Shown: piece after piece, positions 1 through 8,533 of the stretch
How positions within the stretch are numbered: the stretch's first letter is position 1
Layout of the letters: each line of letters opens with the position of its first letter
Assembly (NCBI GenBank): GCA_934572325.1
Contig: CAKTKT010000003.1
Coordinates: forward strand, 1-60,802
Reading direction: 5' to 3'
Source of the DNA: an uncultured Oscillospiraceae bacterium
Lineage (GTDB): Bacteria > Bacillota > Clostridia > Oscillospirales > Oscillospiraceae
DNA length: 60,802 nt
Notes under the pieces: model-generated
Told to the model about the DNA's origin: nothing
Database searches by the model: none
What the model saw: the letters and a program-made list of their open reading frames with translations, nothing else
Position numbers and translations under genes: made by a program

Positions 1-105
1 CTCAACTATAACTCATGAGACCATATCCTTCATATCTTTTTATTCACTTGTCCAATATGTATTGTAGTCCTACACCCGACGTGTCTTGTAAAAGTAATAA
101 TATAT

Positions 106-134
106 TTGACATGGATATGCGCGTGTTGTAAAAT
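106..134 (+). promoter_or_regulatory. Sigma-A promoter for nfnAB
   Basis: TTGACA at 106-111 and TAAAAT at 129-134 are separated by 17 bp. This places transcription start near 141 and leaves a leader of about 50 nt before the nfnA start codon. The rest of positions 1-191 shows no gene that I can support. Confidence 0.7.
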
Positions 135-191
135 AATAAACAATGAGCGCAAGGCTTGACGCTATAAAAATAAAATATAAGAGGTGTGTAG

Positions 192-1058
192 ATGTACAAA
201 GTAGTAACCAAGCGATTTTTGAACGACGCGAAAACCATATGCCTTTTTGAGATCGAGGCTCCCTTGGTCGCAAAGCACGCGCAGGCGGGGCAGTTCGTCA
301 TCTTCCGTCTGGATGAGCAGGGCGAGCGCGTTCCCGTGTCCGTGGCGGGCTGGGACCGCGAGAGGGGCACCGTCACCGTCATGGTGCAGGCGGCAGGGCG
401 CACGACAAGGATGCTCCACACTGTCGAGGAGGGCGACGTTATCAGCGACATTGTCGGTCCGCTCGGCAAGGCGACGGAGATGGAGGGGCTGAAAAAGGTG
501 TGCGTCGTCGGCGGCGGCGTCGGCTGCGCGATCGCCTACCCCATCGCAAAGGAAATGCACAAGCTCGGCATCGACGTCACGTTCATCGGCGGCTTCCGCT
601 CGGCGGACATCGTCATACTCAAGGACGAGCTGAAGGAAGCGTCCGACAAGCTCATCATCTGCACGGACGACGGCTCATACGGCGAGCAGGGCTTCACCAC
701 CAAGTACCTCCAGCAGGAGATAGACGCGAACATCACCGAGGGCAAGCCGCAGTTTGACCGCGTGATCGCGATAGGTCCGGACATCATGATGAAGTTCCTT
801 GCCGATGTGACGCGCCCCTACGGGATAAAGACCATCATCTCCCTCGATCCCATCATGGTCGATGGCACGGGTATGTGCGGCGGCTGCCGCGTCATCGTCG
901 GCGGCGAGACGAAGTTTGCCTGCGTTGACGGACCGGACTTCGACGCGCACGAGGTCGATTTCGACTCCCTTCTCAAGCGCGCCGCGTTCTATAAGGACGA
1001 GCAGGACGAGGAAGCAAAGCACATATGCAGAATGACGGGAGGACACCGCAATGGCTAA
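192..1058 (+). CDS. nfnA: NfnA-like FAD/NAD-binding reductase subunit
   Basis: This 288-residue protein belongs to the sulfide dehydrogenase/dihydroorotate dehydrogenase electron-transfer family. It has an N-terminal FAD-binding barrel, a glycine-rich NAD site (VCVVGGGVGCAIAYP) near residues 103-117, and a C-terminal [2Fe-2S] cysteine cluster (GMCGGCRV, then FAC). With the next gene it forms the soluble bifurcating transhydrogenase that couples NADH and reduced ferredoxin to NADP+ reduction. The ATG at 192 follows an AAGAGGTG ribosome binding site. The stop overlaps the next start by 8 bp, so translation is coupled. The alternative name is the small subunit of a glutamate-synthase-like complex, but the pairing fits Nfn best. 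Confidence 0.9.
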   Translation: MYKVVTKRFLNDAKTICLFEIEAPLVAKHAQAGQFVIFRLDEQGERVPVSVAGWDRERGTVTVMVQAAGRTTRMLHTVEEGDVISDIVGPLGKATEMEGLKKVCVVGGGVGCAIAYPIAKEMHKLGIDVTFIGGFRSADIVILKDELKEASDKLIICTDDGSYGEQGFTTKYLQQEIDANITEGKPQFDRVIAIGPDIMMKFLADVTRPYGIKTIISLDPIMVDGTGMCGGCRVIVGGETKFACVDGPDFDAHEVDFDSLLKRAAFYKDEQDEEAKHICRMTGGHRNG

Positions 1059-2448
1059 TATGAAAATGACCAAGAACCCCATGCCCGAGCAGGATCCGGT
1101 CGTCCGCGCCGGCAACTTTGACGAGGTCGCCCTCGGCTACACCGCCGAAACGGCGATAGACGAGGCGAAGCGCTGCCTCAACTGCCGCGATCCCCGCTGC
1201 CGTCAGGGCTGCCCCGTCTCCGTGCGCATACCGGAGTTTATTGCCAAGGTCGCCGAGGGCGATTTTGACGCGGCGTATGAGATCATCACCTCCACGAACT
1301 CCCTCCCCGCTGTGTGCGGTCGTGTCTGCCCGCAGGAGAAGCAGTGCGAGTCCAAGTGCGTGCGCGCCATCAAGGGCGAGAGCGTCGGCATCGGTCGCCT
1401 TGAGCGCTTTGTCGCCGACTACCATATGAATAAAGAGGTCAAGGACGAGGTCAAGGCGCCCGAATCGAACGGACACCGCGTTGCCGTCGTCGGCTCGGGT
1501 CCCGCGGGGCTGACCTGCGCGGGCGATCTGCGCAAGATGGGCTACGACGTGACCATTTTCGAGGCGTTCCACAAGTCCGGCGGCGTGCTGGTCTACGGCA
1601 TCCCGCAGTTCCGTCTGCCGAAGGAGATAGTCGCGGCGGAGATAGACAACCTCAAGAGCATGGGCGTGAAGATCATCAACAACGCCATCGTCGGCAAGTC
1701 CGAGACTGTGGACGAGCTTTTTGAGGACGGCTTTGAGGCGGTGTTCATCGGCTCCGGCGCGGGGCTGCCGCAGTTTCTGCACATCCCGGGCGAAAACCTG
1801 CTGGGCGTATACTCCGCGAATGAGCTGCTCACCCGCGTCAACCTCATGAAGGCGTACCGCGAGGATTACGACACGCCGATAAAGCACGCCCGCAACGTCT
1901 GCGTCGTCGGCGCGGGCAACGTGGCGATGGACGCGGCGCGCGTGGCGAAGCGCCTCGGCGCGGAGCACGTGTACATCGCGTACCGCCGCGGCAAGGACGA
2001 GCTGCCCGCCCGCAAGGAGGAGGTCGAGCACGCCGAGGCGGAGGGGATAGAGTTCCGCCTGCTCAATAACCCCGTGGCAATCCACGCCGGCGAGGACGGA
2101 CACGTCATCGGGATAGAGCTTCAAAAGCAGGAGCTGGGCGAGCCGGACGAAAGGGGTCGCCGCAAGCCCGTTCCCGTCGAGGGCAGCAACTGGATGCTCG
2201 ATGTTGACGCCGTCATAATCGCCATCGGCACGAGCCCCAACCCCCTGATACGCGACACGACCGAGGGGCTGACTTTCACCCGCAAGGGCGGCATCGAGGC
2301 CGACGAGGGTGGCGTGACCGCGCGCGAGGGTGTTTTCGCCGGCGGCGACGCCGTCACCGGCGCTGCCACCGTTATCCTCGCGATGGGCGCGGGCAAGGCC
2401 GGCGCGAAGAGCATCGACGAGTACATCAAGGGCAAGGCAAAAAAGTAA
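1051..2448 (+). CDS. nfnB: NfnB / GltA-type NADPH oxidoreductase
   Basis: The protein has 465 residues, the usual length of the homotetrameric GltA/NfnB family. The N-terminus carries two four-cysteine clusters for [4Fe-4S] centres (CLNCRDPRCRQGCP, and CGRVCPQEKQCESKC). Then come an FAD Rossmann motif (VAVVGSGPAGLTCAG) near residue 145 and a second nucleotide site (VCVVGAGNVAMDAARVAK) near 285. Databases often label it NADPH-dependent glutamate synthase. Fusion-free adjacency to nfnA argues for the NADH-dependent ferredoxin:NADP+ oxidoreductase large subunit. It overlaps nfnA by 8 bp and is followed by a strong hairpin. Confidence 0.92.
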   Translation: MANMKMTKNPMPEQDPVVRAGNFDEVALGYTAETAIDEAKRCLNCRDPRCRQGCPVSVRIPEFIAKVAEGDFDAAYEIITSTNSLPAVCGRVCPQEKQCESKCVRAIKGESVGIGRLERFVADYHMNKEVKDEVKAPESNGHRVAVVGSGPAGLTCAGDLRKMGYDVTIFEAFHKSGGVLVYGIPQFRLPKEIVAAEIDNLKSMGVKIINNAIVGKSETVDELFEDGFEAVFIGSGAGLPQFLHIPGENLLGVYSANELLTRVNLMKAYREDYDTPIKHARNVCVVGAGNVAMDAARVAKRLGAEHVYIAYRRGKDELPARKEEVEHAEAEGIEFRLLNNPVAIHAGEDGHVIGIELQKQELGEPDERGRRKPVPVEGSNWMLDVDAVIIAIGTSPNPLIRDTTEGLTFTRKGGIEADEGGVTAREGVFAGGDAVTGAATVILAMGAGKAGAKSIDEYIKGKAKK

Positions 2449-2465
2449 ATCGCATAGTTCAGATA

Positions 2466-2499
2466 ACGACCTCCCGCCGGACGTCCGGCGGGAGGTCGT
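2466..2499. terminator. Perfect 34-nt palindrome between nfnB and the HerA-like gene
   Basis: The two 17-nt arms (ACGACCTCCCGCCGGAC and its complement) pair perfectly without a loop. There is no T-run after it. It lies between convergent genes and probably acts as a bidirectional transcription barrier. Confidence 0.6.
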
Positions 2500-2535
2500 C
2501 TATTATGTCTATTACTATATATACCGTTATAGCGT

Positions 2536-4230
2536 TTACTTCTTCGTGCCGAACAGCCCGCGGATAACGGCGTTCGAGCCGGAGCGCGCGACGGAGCTGA
2601 GCGCGCTCTTCGCCGCCTGACCGGCGATGGCGGAGGCGCTCTTCTGCCTGCCGCCGAGCACGGAGTTGACGAGATTGGTGCTCAGCGAGGACGCGACGGA
2701 CGACGCGGCGTTGGAGACGGCGCGCTGGGCGACCTTCTTCTTTGCGGCGGCTTCCTTCTCGCGCTGCTTTTCGGCTGCCGCCTCCTCCTTGAGGCGGGCT
2801 TTCTCCGCGGCGGCTTCCTCCCTCTGGCGCTGCTTTTCCGCCGCTGCCTCCTCCTTGAGACGCTGCTTTTCGGCTGCCGCCTCCTCCTTGAGACGGGCTT
2901 TTTCCGCCGCCTCCGCTTCCTCCGCCTCAAGGCGCTGACGCTCCAGCTCCTCGTTTGCGGCGGTGATTATCTCATATGCGGATTCGCGGTCGATGCTGTC
3001 GCGGTACTTGAGGTCAAATTCGTCCGCGGCGACGCTCTTTGCCACGGCGCCCTCCTCGGCAGGGCCGATGAGACTCTGCGGCGGGAGGATGCGCGCGCGC
3101 TCGACCACGGTGGGTATGCCCTTTTCGTCAAGGAAGCTGACCAGCGCCTCGCCGACGCCAAGCTCCATCAGCGCATCCTCGGTGTCAAAGCTCTTGTTCG
3201 CGCGGAACGCGCTCGCCGCGGCGCGAACCGCCTTCTGCTCGGCAGGCGTGTAGGCGCGCAGAGCGTGCTGCACACGGTTGGAGAGCTGGGCAAGCACGTC
3301 GTTTGGAATGTCGGACGGACTCTGGCTGATGAAGTATACGCCGACGCCCTTCGAGCGGATGAGCTTGACGACCTGCACGATCTTCTGCATGAGCGCCTTG
3401 GGACAGTCGGAGAAGAGCAGGTGCGCCTCGTCAAAGAAGAATATCATGCGCGGCTTTTCAAGATCGCCGACCTCGGGCAGCTTCTCGAAAAGCTCCGTCA
3501 GCATCCACAGCAGGAACGTGCCGTACACCGTCGGGCTGTTGACAAGGCGCTGCGAGGAGAGGATGTTGATGTAGCCGCGCCCGTCGGAGTCGGTGCGCAT
3601 CCAGTCCTTTATGTTCAGCGACGGCTCGCCGAAGAATATCTCGCCGCCCTCGTCCTCAAAGGCGAGCAGCGCGCGCTGTATCGCGCCGATGCTCGCTGAG
3701 GAGACGTTGCCGTAGAGCGTGGTGTACTCGGCGCGGTGCTCGCCCACAAACTGCACCATCGCGCGCAGATCCTTCAGGTCGATGAGCAGCAGATCGTTGT
3801 CGTCCGCCACGCGGAACACGATGTTCAGCACGCCCTGCTGCACATCGGAAAGACCCAGCAGCCGCGACAGCAGCACCGGACCCATCTCCGACACAGCCAC
3901 GCGCACGGGTATGCCGTTCTCGCCGAAAATGTCCCAGAAGCGGGTGGGGTAGGCGCGGTACTCAAAGCCCGTAAGCCCAAAGCGCTCTATGCGCGCGCGC
4001 ATATCGTCGCTGTCTCTGCCGCGGCGGCACATACCCGACAGATCCCCCTTGACGTCCGCCATGAATACGGGCACGCCCATGTCCGAAAACGACTCTGCCA
4101 TCACCTTCATCGTGATGGTCTTGCCGGTGCCGGTCGCGCCGGCAATCAGCCCGTGGCGATTTGCCATCTGCGGCAGCAGATAGAGGTCTATATCAGACTG
4201 CGCGAGAAAAATCTTCTTGTCTGTATACAT
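2536..4230 (-). CDS. HerA-like helicase / DUF853 ATPase
   Basis: This 564-residue ATPase of the HerA/FtsK superfamily (DUF853, YjgR-like) has Walker A GATGTGKTITMK at residues 31-42. Walker B is in MIFFFDEAHLLF near residue 262, and there is a RecA-type fold with VYFISQSPSDIP. The last 150 residues form a charged coiled coil with an 11-residue repeat (EEAAAEKQRLK and variants, about 430-480), then an alanine/serine-rich tail. It probably moves along DNA, but its role is unknown; no NurA-type nuclease is adjacent. A TTGTGT/TATTAT promoter (17-bp spacing) lies at 4278-4306 on the minus strand. An AGGGGG ribosome binding site supports the start at 4230. Confidence 0.85.
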   Translation of the reverse strand: MYTDKKIFLAQSDIDLYLLPQMANRHGLIAGATGTGKTITMKVMAESFSDMGVPVFMADVKGDLSGMCRRGRDSDDMRARIERFGLTGFEYRAYPTRFWDIFGENGIPVRVAVSEMGPVLLSRLLGLSDVQQGVLNIVFRVADDNDLLLIDLKDLRAMVQFVGEHRAEYTTLYGNVSSASIGAIQRALLAFEDEGGEIFFGEPSLNIKDWMRTDSDGRGYINILSSQRLVNSPTVYGTFLLWMLTELFEKLPEVGDLEKPRMIFFFDEAHLLFSDCPKALMQKIVQVVKLIRSKGVGVYFISQSPSDIPNDVLAQLSNRVQHALRAYTPAEQKAVRAAASAFRANKSFDTEDALMELGVGEALVSFLDEKGIPTVVERARILPPQSLIGPAEEGAVAKSVAADEFDLKYRDSIDRESAYEIITAANEELERQRLEAEEAEAAEKARLKEEAAAEKQRLKEEAAAEKQRQREEAAAEKARLKEEAAAEKQREKEAAAKKKVAQRAVSNAASSVASSLSTNLVNSVLGGRQKSASAIAGQAAKSALSSVARSGSNAVIRGLFGTKK

Positions 4231-4277
4231 TGTGAAATGTCCCCCTGATTGATCTTTTTGAGCATTTGCATACTATA

Positions 4278-4306
4278 ATAATATCACAGCCTTTGCCTGT
4301 ACACAA
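4278..4306 (-). promoter_or_regulatory. Promoter of the HerA-like gene
   Basis: On the minus strand, TTGTGT (4301-4306) and TATTAT (4278-4283) are 17 bp apart, upstream of the start at 4230. Confidence 0.5.
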
Positions 4307-4485
4307 CATAAAAATCGCGGCGGGAGGGGCAACGGTTAACAAAGTGTTAAATATGGTTTTGCCGCTGTGGCAATTGGGCAAAATCTAAAAGCTGCTTATT
4401 GAGCGCGGGCGGGAAATATGCTATTATATATGCTATTATAATCAGCAAATAAACAAGCTGCCGACAGGGGCGGAAGAGGGATAAG

Positions 4486-5295
4486 ATGAAAAAAAGAGTG
4501 GTTTCCGCGATAGTGCTGCTGGTGATTGCGTTTGCCTGCGTTTTTCTGTCCGATGTGACGAGGGTGCTGTTTTTCGCCGTCGCCGGCATACTCTGCGCCT
4601 ATGAGCTGAGCCATAATTACGAGAAGCTGAACGTCTACTGCGCCGCTTGGGTGATGTACACCTATGTCGCGGCACAGGCGCTGCTCACGCTTTTTCATGC
4701 AGGGGCTATCGCCTATATCGCCTGTATGGCGGGCGGCGTATATCTTGCCCTGCTCGACGGCATCATCCGCCACCGCGTCTCCGGCGACGGCGCGGTGTAC
4801 ACCATCATGGGGCTTGCGTACCCCAGCTTTCTTTTCGGGCTTCTGATGATGATCTCCGTCAGCCCGAACTGGCTGGACGTGCTGGTGCTGGCGTGCTTTG
4901 CGACCTGGGTGTGCGACAGCTTCGCCCTCTTCGGCGGCAAGCGCTTCGGCAAGCACCATCTCGCGCCGGACGTCAGCCCGAACAAGACCGTGGAGGGCTG
5001 CGTGTGCGGCTTCATCTCCTCGCTCGTCACTGGCGCCGTCATCTACCTCATCCCCGGGCTTTGCCCCGGCATCCCGCTGTGGCTGTGCGTGCTGACCTGC
5101 GCCGTCGCCTCGACGATGGGGCAGATAGGCGATCTGGCGGAGTCGCTCATCAAGCGCATGATAGGCGTGAAGGACTTCTCCAACCTCATCCCCGGGCACG
5201 GCGGAATGTTCGACCGCGCGGACAGCCTGCTGTTCTCCATTCCGGCAGCGTACATCTGCCTCTTCATCTTCGGCTTTACAACGCTTTCAAAATAG
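4486..5295 (+). CDS. cdsA: Phosphatidate cytidylyltransferase
   Basis: CdsA makes CDP-diacylglycerol from phosphatidic acid and CTP in the membrane. The 269-residue protein is almost entirely hydrophobic segments. It carries the family signature near its C-terminus, with SLIKR, KDFSNLIPGHGGMFDRADS in order. Length is normal. It is not next to the usual uppS/dxr/rseP cluster. Its downstream neighbour is another phospholipid enzyme, a diacylglycerol-kinase-family protein 48 bp away, so the two may form a small lipid operon. A TATAAT box lies about 50 bp upstream of the start. Confidence 0.95.
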   Translation: MKKRVVSAIVLLVIAFACVFLSDVTRVLFFAVAGILCAYELSHNYEKLNVYCAAWVMYTYVAAQALLTLFHAGAIAYIACMAGGVYLALLDGIIRHRVSGDGAVYTIMGLAYPSFLFGLLMMISVSPNWLDVLVLACFATWVCDSFALFGGKRFGKHHLAPDVSPNKTVEGCVCGFISSLVTGAVIYLIPGLCPGIPLWLCVLTCAVASTMGQIGDLAESLIKRMIGVKDFSNLIPGHGGMFDRADSLLFSIPAAYICLFIFGFTTLSK

Positions 5296-5343
5296 GCGCA
5301 GATCTCTCCACGGCGCACCTAAGCGTGAATGAAAGGAGCAAAA

Positions 5344-6255
5344 ATGACCACTGCATACACACCGCTCGATAAATCGGCAATGCTCATCATCAACCCCGTC
5401 TCCGGGAAAAAGCTCGTTTTGCGCTACATCCCCGACATCATCCGCAGACTGATGGACGCGGGCTACATGGTCAGCACGTTCATCACCTCCCGCCGCGGCG
5501 AGGCGACGGAATTTGTGCAGCGCTACGGCGCGGCGCAGCAGCTTATCTGCTGCACCGGCGGCGACGGAACGCTCAACGAGGTGCTCACGGGGCTTGCGCG
5601 CGAGAACCTTGACGTGCCGCTGGGCTATATCCCCTGCGGCAGCACCAACGATTTCGCCAATTCCCACAAGCTCAGCACCGACATTCCCACGGCGGCGGCG
5701 CGCATCGCGCAGGGCGGGCGCAGACGGTTTGACATCGGGCGCTTCGGAGAGCATTTTTTCTCCTATGTCGCGGCGTTCGGCGCATTCTCGTGGCTGTCGT
5801 ACACGACGGATCAGAAGATGAAGAACGCGCTGGGGCACACGGCGTATATCCTTGACGCGATAAAGGACGTGTACAAGATAAAGCCGGAGCACGTGCGCAT
5901 GACGGCGAACGGAGTGACCTACGAGGGGAACTATATCTTCGGTGCGGTCTGCAACTCCACCTCCGTCGCCGGCACGATAGAGCTGCCAAGCGACATTGTC
6001 GATACGTCGGACGGGCTTTTTGAGGTTATCCTCGTGAAAATGCCGGAGACGATATTCGATCTCAACTCCATCATCACCGCGATACTCAATCAGGACTACA
6101 CGAACCCGTTCATCACGTTCTTCCAGGCGGCGTCCATCGACATCGACAACGCGCCGGATCTCTACTGGGCGCTCGACGGCGAGTGCTCGGGCGGGTATGA
6201 GCATATACACATAGAGCCCATGCGCTCGTTCCTCGACCTTCAGGGCGCGGAGTGA
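5344..6255 (+). CDS. Diacylglycerol kinase-family lipid kinase
   Basis: The 303-residue protein has the DAGK catalytic signature. LIINPVSGKK lies near the N-terminus, GGDGTLNEVLTGL near residues 75-87, and PCGSTNDFANS near 100-110. These form the ATP-binding site of the YegS/DgkB/BmrU family, which phosphorylate diacylglycerol or related lipids. I chose the ATG at 5344 because AAAGGAG lies 5 nt upstream; an in-frame ATG at 5329 lacks a site. It follows cdsA, so together they may recycle diacylglycerol to CDP-diacylglycerol. Confidence 0.9.
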   Translation: MTTAYTPLDKSAMLIINPVSGKKLVLRYIPDIIRRLMDAGYMVSTFITSRRGEATEFVQRYGAAQQLICCTGGDGTLNEVLTGLARENLDVPLGYIPCGSTNDFANSHKLSTDIPTAAARIAQGGRRRFDIGRFGEHFFSYVAAFGAFSWLSYTTDQKMKNALGHTAYILDAIKDVYKIKPEHVRMTANGVTYEGNYIFGAVCNSTSVAGTIELPSDIVDTSDGLFEVILVKMPETIFDLNSIITAILNQDYTNPFITFFQAASIDIDNAPDLYWALDGECSGGYEHIHIEPMRSFLDLQGAE

Positions 6256-6337
6256 GCGGATAAAACACAGCGTCGGACGTGCATATCGTCTGCCGCTGTC
6301 AGTCTGCGTATATGCAACTGCCCGTTATGCTCAAAGC

Positions 6338-6366
6338 CGCCCATGGGTGACGCCCATGGGCGGCTT
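6338..6366. terminator. Hairpin after the lipid kinase gene
   Basis: GCCGCCCATGGG and its complement pair around a short loop, ending in TTCTTG. It is a probable terminator for the cdsA-lipid kinase unit. Confidence 0.5.
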
Positions 6367-6409
6367 CTTGCGAAGAAGAAGGGAGAAAGGAAAGAATCAG
6401 TCTGCTCAG

Positions 6410-6648
6410 GTAACCGCTGAATAAATAGCTGTCAGCGTCTGAAGGGATAATTTCCCGTCTGATTTCATTAGCTTTTTTTGAAATACACAAAGTATTCCTG
6501 CAAAAAGCTCATTTTATCAGACGAATAAATTATTCGCCATGTCAGGCGGTTGCCGCGCAAGCGGCGAGCCTGACGGCATTTGATGAAATAGTGTGATTCA
6601 TCACACTATTTCTCGCCCAGCCATCTGACGTATTTAATCAGCGGTTAC
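6410..6648. mobile_element. 239-bp terminal-inverted-repeat element, copy 1
   Basis: The element begins GTAACCGCTGAATAAATA and ends with the near-complement TATTTAATCAGCGGTTAC, giving 18-bp terminal repeats with one mismatch. Inside are several nested palindromes: CGTCTGAT/ATCAGACG arms, AAATAGTGTGAT paired with its complement, and GTCAGGC/GCCTGAC arms. It has no open reading frame of its own worth calling. A second copy lies in the opposite orientation at 29088-29326, with 3 differences in 239 bp by hand alignment. TCAG flanks this copy on both sides, which may be a 4-bp target duplication. The right end abuts the stop codon of the DegV gene. It looks like a MITE (a non-autonomous transposon remnant), moved by an enzyme not in this window. 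Confidence 0.85.
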
Positions 6649-7530
6649 TCAGCGCGTGGAGCGCACGCCGTCGCGCCCGACGAAAAAGAGCGCCAGCGCC
6701 CCCGGACCGACGTGTGCGCCGGTCATCGGCTCATAGTCCACGATGAGTATATCCTGCGGCGGCTTATTGCGCCTGAGGAGCGAGACGAGATAGTCCGCGT
6801 CCTTGCGGCAGCCGGCGTGCGCAATGCCGACGGTCTGCGTCTCCGGCGCTTCGACGAGCGCATCGTATTTTTCCGCGAGCGCCTCCACGGCGTGCTTTTT
6901 GCCGCGTATCTTGGCGATGGAGATTATCTTGCCGTCCTCATTGCCCAAAAGCAGCGGCTTTATATGCAGCACCGTGCCCACGACCGCGCCGAGGTTGGAA
7001 AGCCGCCCGCCGCGCCGCAGGTGCATGAGATCGTCCACGGTGAATATCTGGCACACGCGCTCGGAGAGGCTGTCCAGCTCCTCCGCCGCGCGCATAAGCT
7101 CCGTGCCGCTGCCGCGCAGCTCCGCCGCGCGGAGCACGACGATGCCCTCGCCCAGCGACGCGGCGAGAGTATCGACCACGCGCACCGTGCGCGCGGGGTA
7201 AAGAGCCTTCAGCTCGCTCGCCGCTATCCGCGCACTGTTGCACGAGCCGCTTATGCCCGACGACATGGAGACGTACAGCACATCCTCCTCGCTCTCGAGC
7301 ACGGGGGTGAAGGCATCGATATACGTCTGCGGCGCGATCTGCGCCGTCGTCACGCGCACGCCGGAGCGCAGCGCGGCATAATAAGCGTCGCCGTCAAAGG
7401 CGGTGGTGTCAAGGCAGCTTCGCGCCGCGCCGTCAACAAAATAGGTGAAAGGGATGACCCCGACCCCAAGCTCGCGCAGCATGGGCGTGGGCAGGTTGGA
7501 GGAGGTGTCCGTGAATATTTGATAGCTCAT
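6649..7530 (-). CDS. DegV family fatty-acid-binding protein
   Basis: The 293-residue protein begins MSYQIFTDTSSNLP, the typical DegV start, and carries the SSGISGSCNSAR loop near residue 90. It ends with the MTGAHVGPGALALFF motif that closes the lipid pocket. DegV (FakB) proteins hold a fatty acid while FakA phosphorylates it. A second DegV is at 37370, but no FakA is in the window. The start follows AAGGAGATATAA. The stop codon TGA shares one base with the possible target duplication of the adjacent 239-bp element. Confidence 0.93.
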   Translation of the reverse strand: MSYQIFTDTSSNLPTPMLRELGVGVIPFTYFVDGAARSCLDTTAFDGDAYYAALRSGVRVTTAQIAPQTYIDAFTPVLESEEDVLYVSMSSGISGSCNSARIAASELKALYPARTVRVVDTLAASLGEGIVVLRAAELRGSGTELMRAAEELDSLSERVCQIFTVDDLMHLRRGGRLSNLGAVVGTVLHIKPLLLGNEDGKIISIAKIRGKKHAVEALAEKYDALVEAPETQTVGIAHAGCRKDADYLVSLLRRNKPPQDILIVDYEPMTGAHVGPGALALFFVGRDGVRSTR

Positions 7531-7561
7531 TTATATCTCCTTGGGCGTTGTTCTTTTATAC

Positions 7562-7590
7562 ATTATACTATATTAACATACCTGTGACAA
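7562..7590 (-). promoter_or_regulatory. Promoter of the first degV gene
   Basis: On the minus strand, TTGTCA (7585-7590) and TATAAT (7562-7567) are 17 bp apart, 32 bp upstream of the start codon. Confidence 0.75.
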
Positions 7591-7635
7591 GGGGAAAACT
7601 CAAGCTATTCATGCGCCGCGCGGGTATACCGATAC

Positions 7636-7674
7636 GTAGAGAGGGTATATCCGCCGTAGAAGCCTCTCTACCCG
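7636..7674. repeat. GTAGAG/CTCTAC hairpin upstream of degV
   Basis: GTAGAGAGG and CCTCTCTAC form a stem with an intervening CCGTAGAA. A similar hairpin lies at 37238-37269 upstream of the other degV gene. The remainder of 7600-7740 shows only short open frames without a ribosome binding site. Confidence 0.45.
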
Positions 7675-7773
7675 AGGGAGAGAAACGGTTAAAAGGTTTG
7701 AAATATCGCCGCGAAGCCGCAATGACCGACGTAGCGTGACCCTGCCTTAATCAAATTTTAATGGTTTCCCCCA

Positions 7774-7802
7774 TTGGTTTTTAAAAGCGGATAGGGTAGT
7801 AT
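7774..7802 (+). promoter_or_regulatory. Promoter of the two-component operon
   Basis: TTGGTT (7774-7779) and TAGTAT (7797-7802) are 17 bp apart, just upstream of the response regulator start at 7820. The leader would be very short. Confidence 0.4.
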
Positions 7803-7819
7803 ATACACGAGGTGAGAAA

Positions 7820-8533
7820 ATGTACAGAATACTGGTATGCGACGACGAGCGGGATATTGTCGCCGCGCTGAAAATATATCTCGAGAGCGAGGGGTACGCC
7901 GTTATAGAGGCGTACAACGGGCGCGAGGCGGTGGAGAAGCTGCGCACGGAGGAGGTGCACCTTGTTCTCATGGACATAATGATGCCGGTGATGGACGGGA
8001 TAAGAGCCATGGCGGAGATACGCCGCGCGAGCAACGTGCCCGTCATCATGCTGACGGCAAAGAGCGAGGACACCGACAAGGTGCTGGGGCTGAACGTCGG
8101 CGCGGACGATTACATCACAAAGCCGTTCAACGTTGTGGAGATGCTCGCTCGCGTGCGCTCACAGCTAAGGCGGTATATGCAGCTCGGCGGGAGCGCGGGT
8201 ACTGCCGCGGCGGCGCTGGAATACGGCGGGGTGAGCCTTGACGACAGGCGCAAGACCGTGTTCGTTGACGGCGAGCAGGTATTTCTCACGCCGACGGAGT
8301 ACGACATACTCAAGCTCCTTATGAAAGGTCCGGACGAGGTGTTCTCGCCGCGCGAGATATACCAGCGCGTGTGGGAGGACGAGCCCTACGGCGCGGAGAG
8401 CACCGTGGCGGTGCATATCCGCCATCTGCGCGAGAAGATAGAGATAAACCCCGCCGAGCCGCGCTACATTAAGGCGGTGTGGGGGCAGGGGTACAAGTTT
8501 GAACGACCGAGAGAAAGGGGAGGAAAGACATGA
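7820..8533 (+). CDS. OmpR/PhoB-family response regulator
   Basis: The 237-residue protein has a receiver domain (residues 1-115). The acidic pair is in VCDDE, the phospho-acceptor aspartate in LVLMDIMMPVMDG, and the conserved lysine in YITKPFN. A winged-helix DNA-binding domain with TPTEYDILKLL and the C-terminal IKAVWGQGYKFE follows. It is VanR/RegX-like. It overlaps the kinase gene by 4 bp (ATGA), so the two are a translationally coupled pair. The target genes are not evident. Confidence 0.95.
   Translation: MYRILVCDDERDIVAALKIYLESEGYAVIEAYNGREAVEKLRTEEVHLVLMDIMMPVMDGIRAMAEIRRASNVPVIMLTAKSEDTDKVLGLNVGADDYITKPFNVVEMLARVRSQLRRYMQLGGSAGTAAAALEYGGVSLDDRRKTVFVDGEQVFLTPTEYDILKLLMKGPDEVFSPREIYQRVWEDEPYGAESTVAVHIRHLREKIEINPAEPRYIKAVWGQGYKFERPRERGGKT

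Noticed and set aside
973..2124. 383-residue minus-strand frame opposite nfnB
   Set aside because: Composition is typical of a shadow frame, and nfnB carries all cysteine and nucleotide motifs.
7548..7739. 63-residue plus-strand frame after degV
   Set aside because: No ribosome binding site, and it overlaps the degV promoter and a hairpin.
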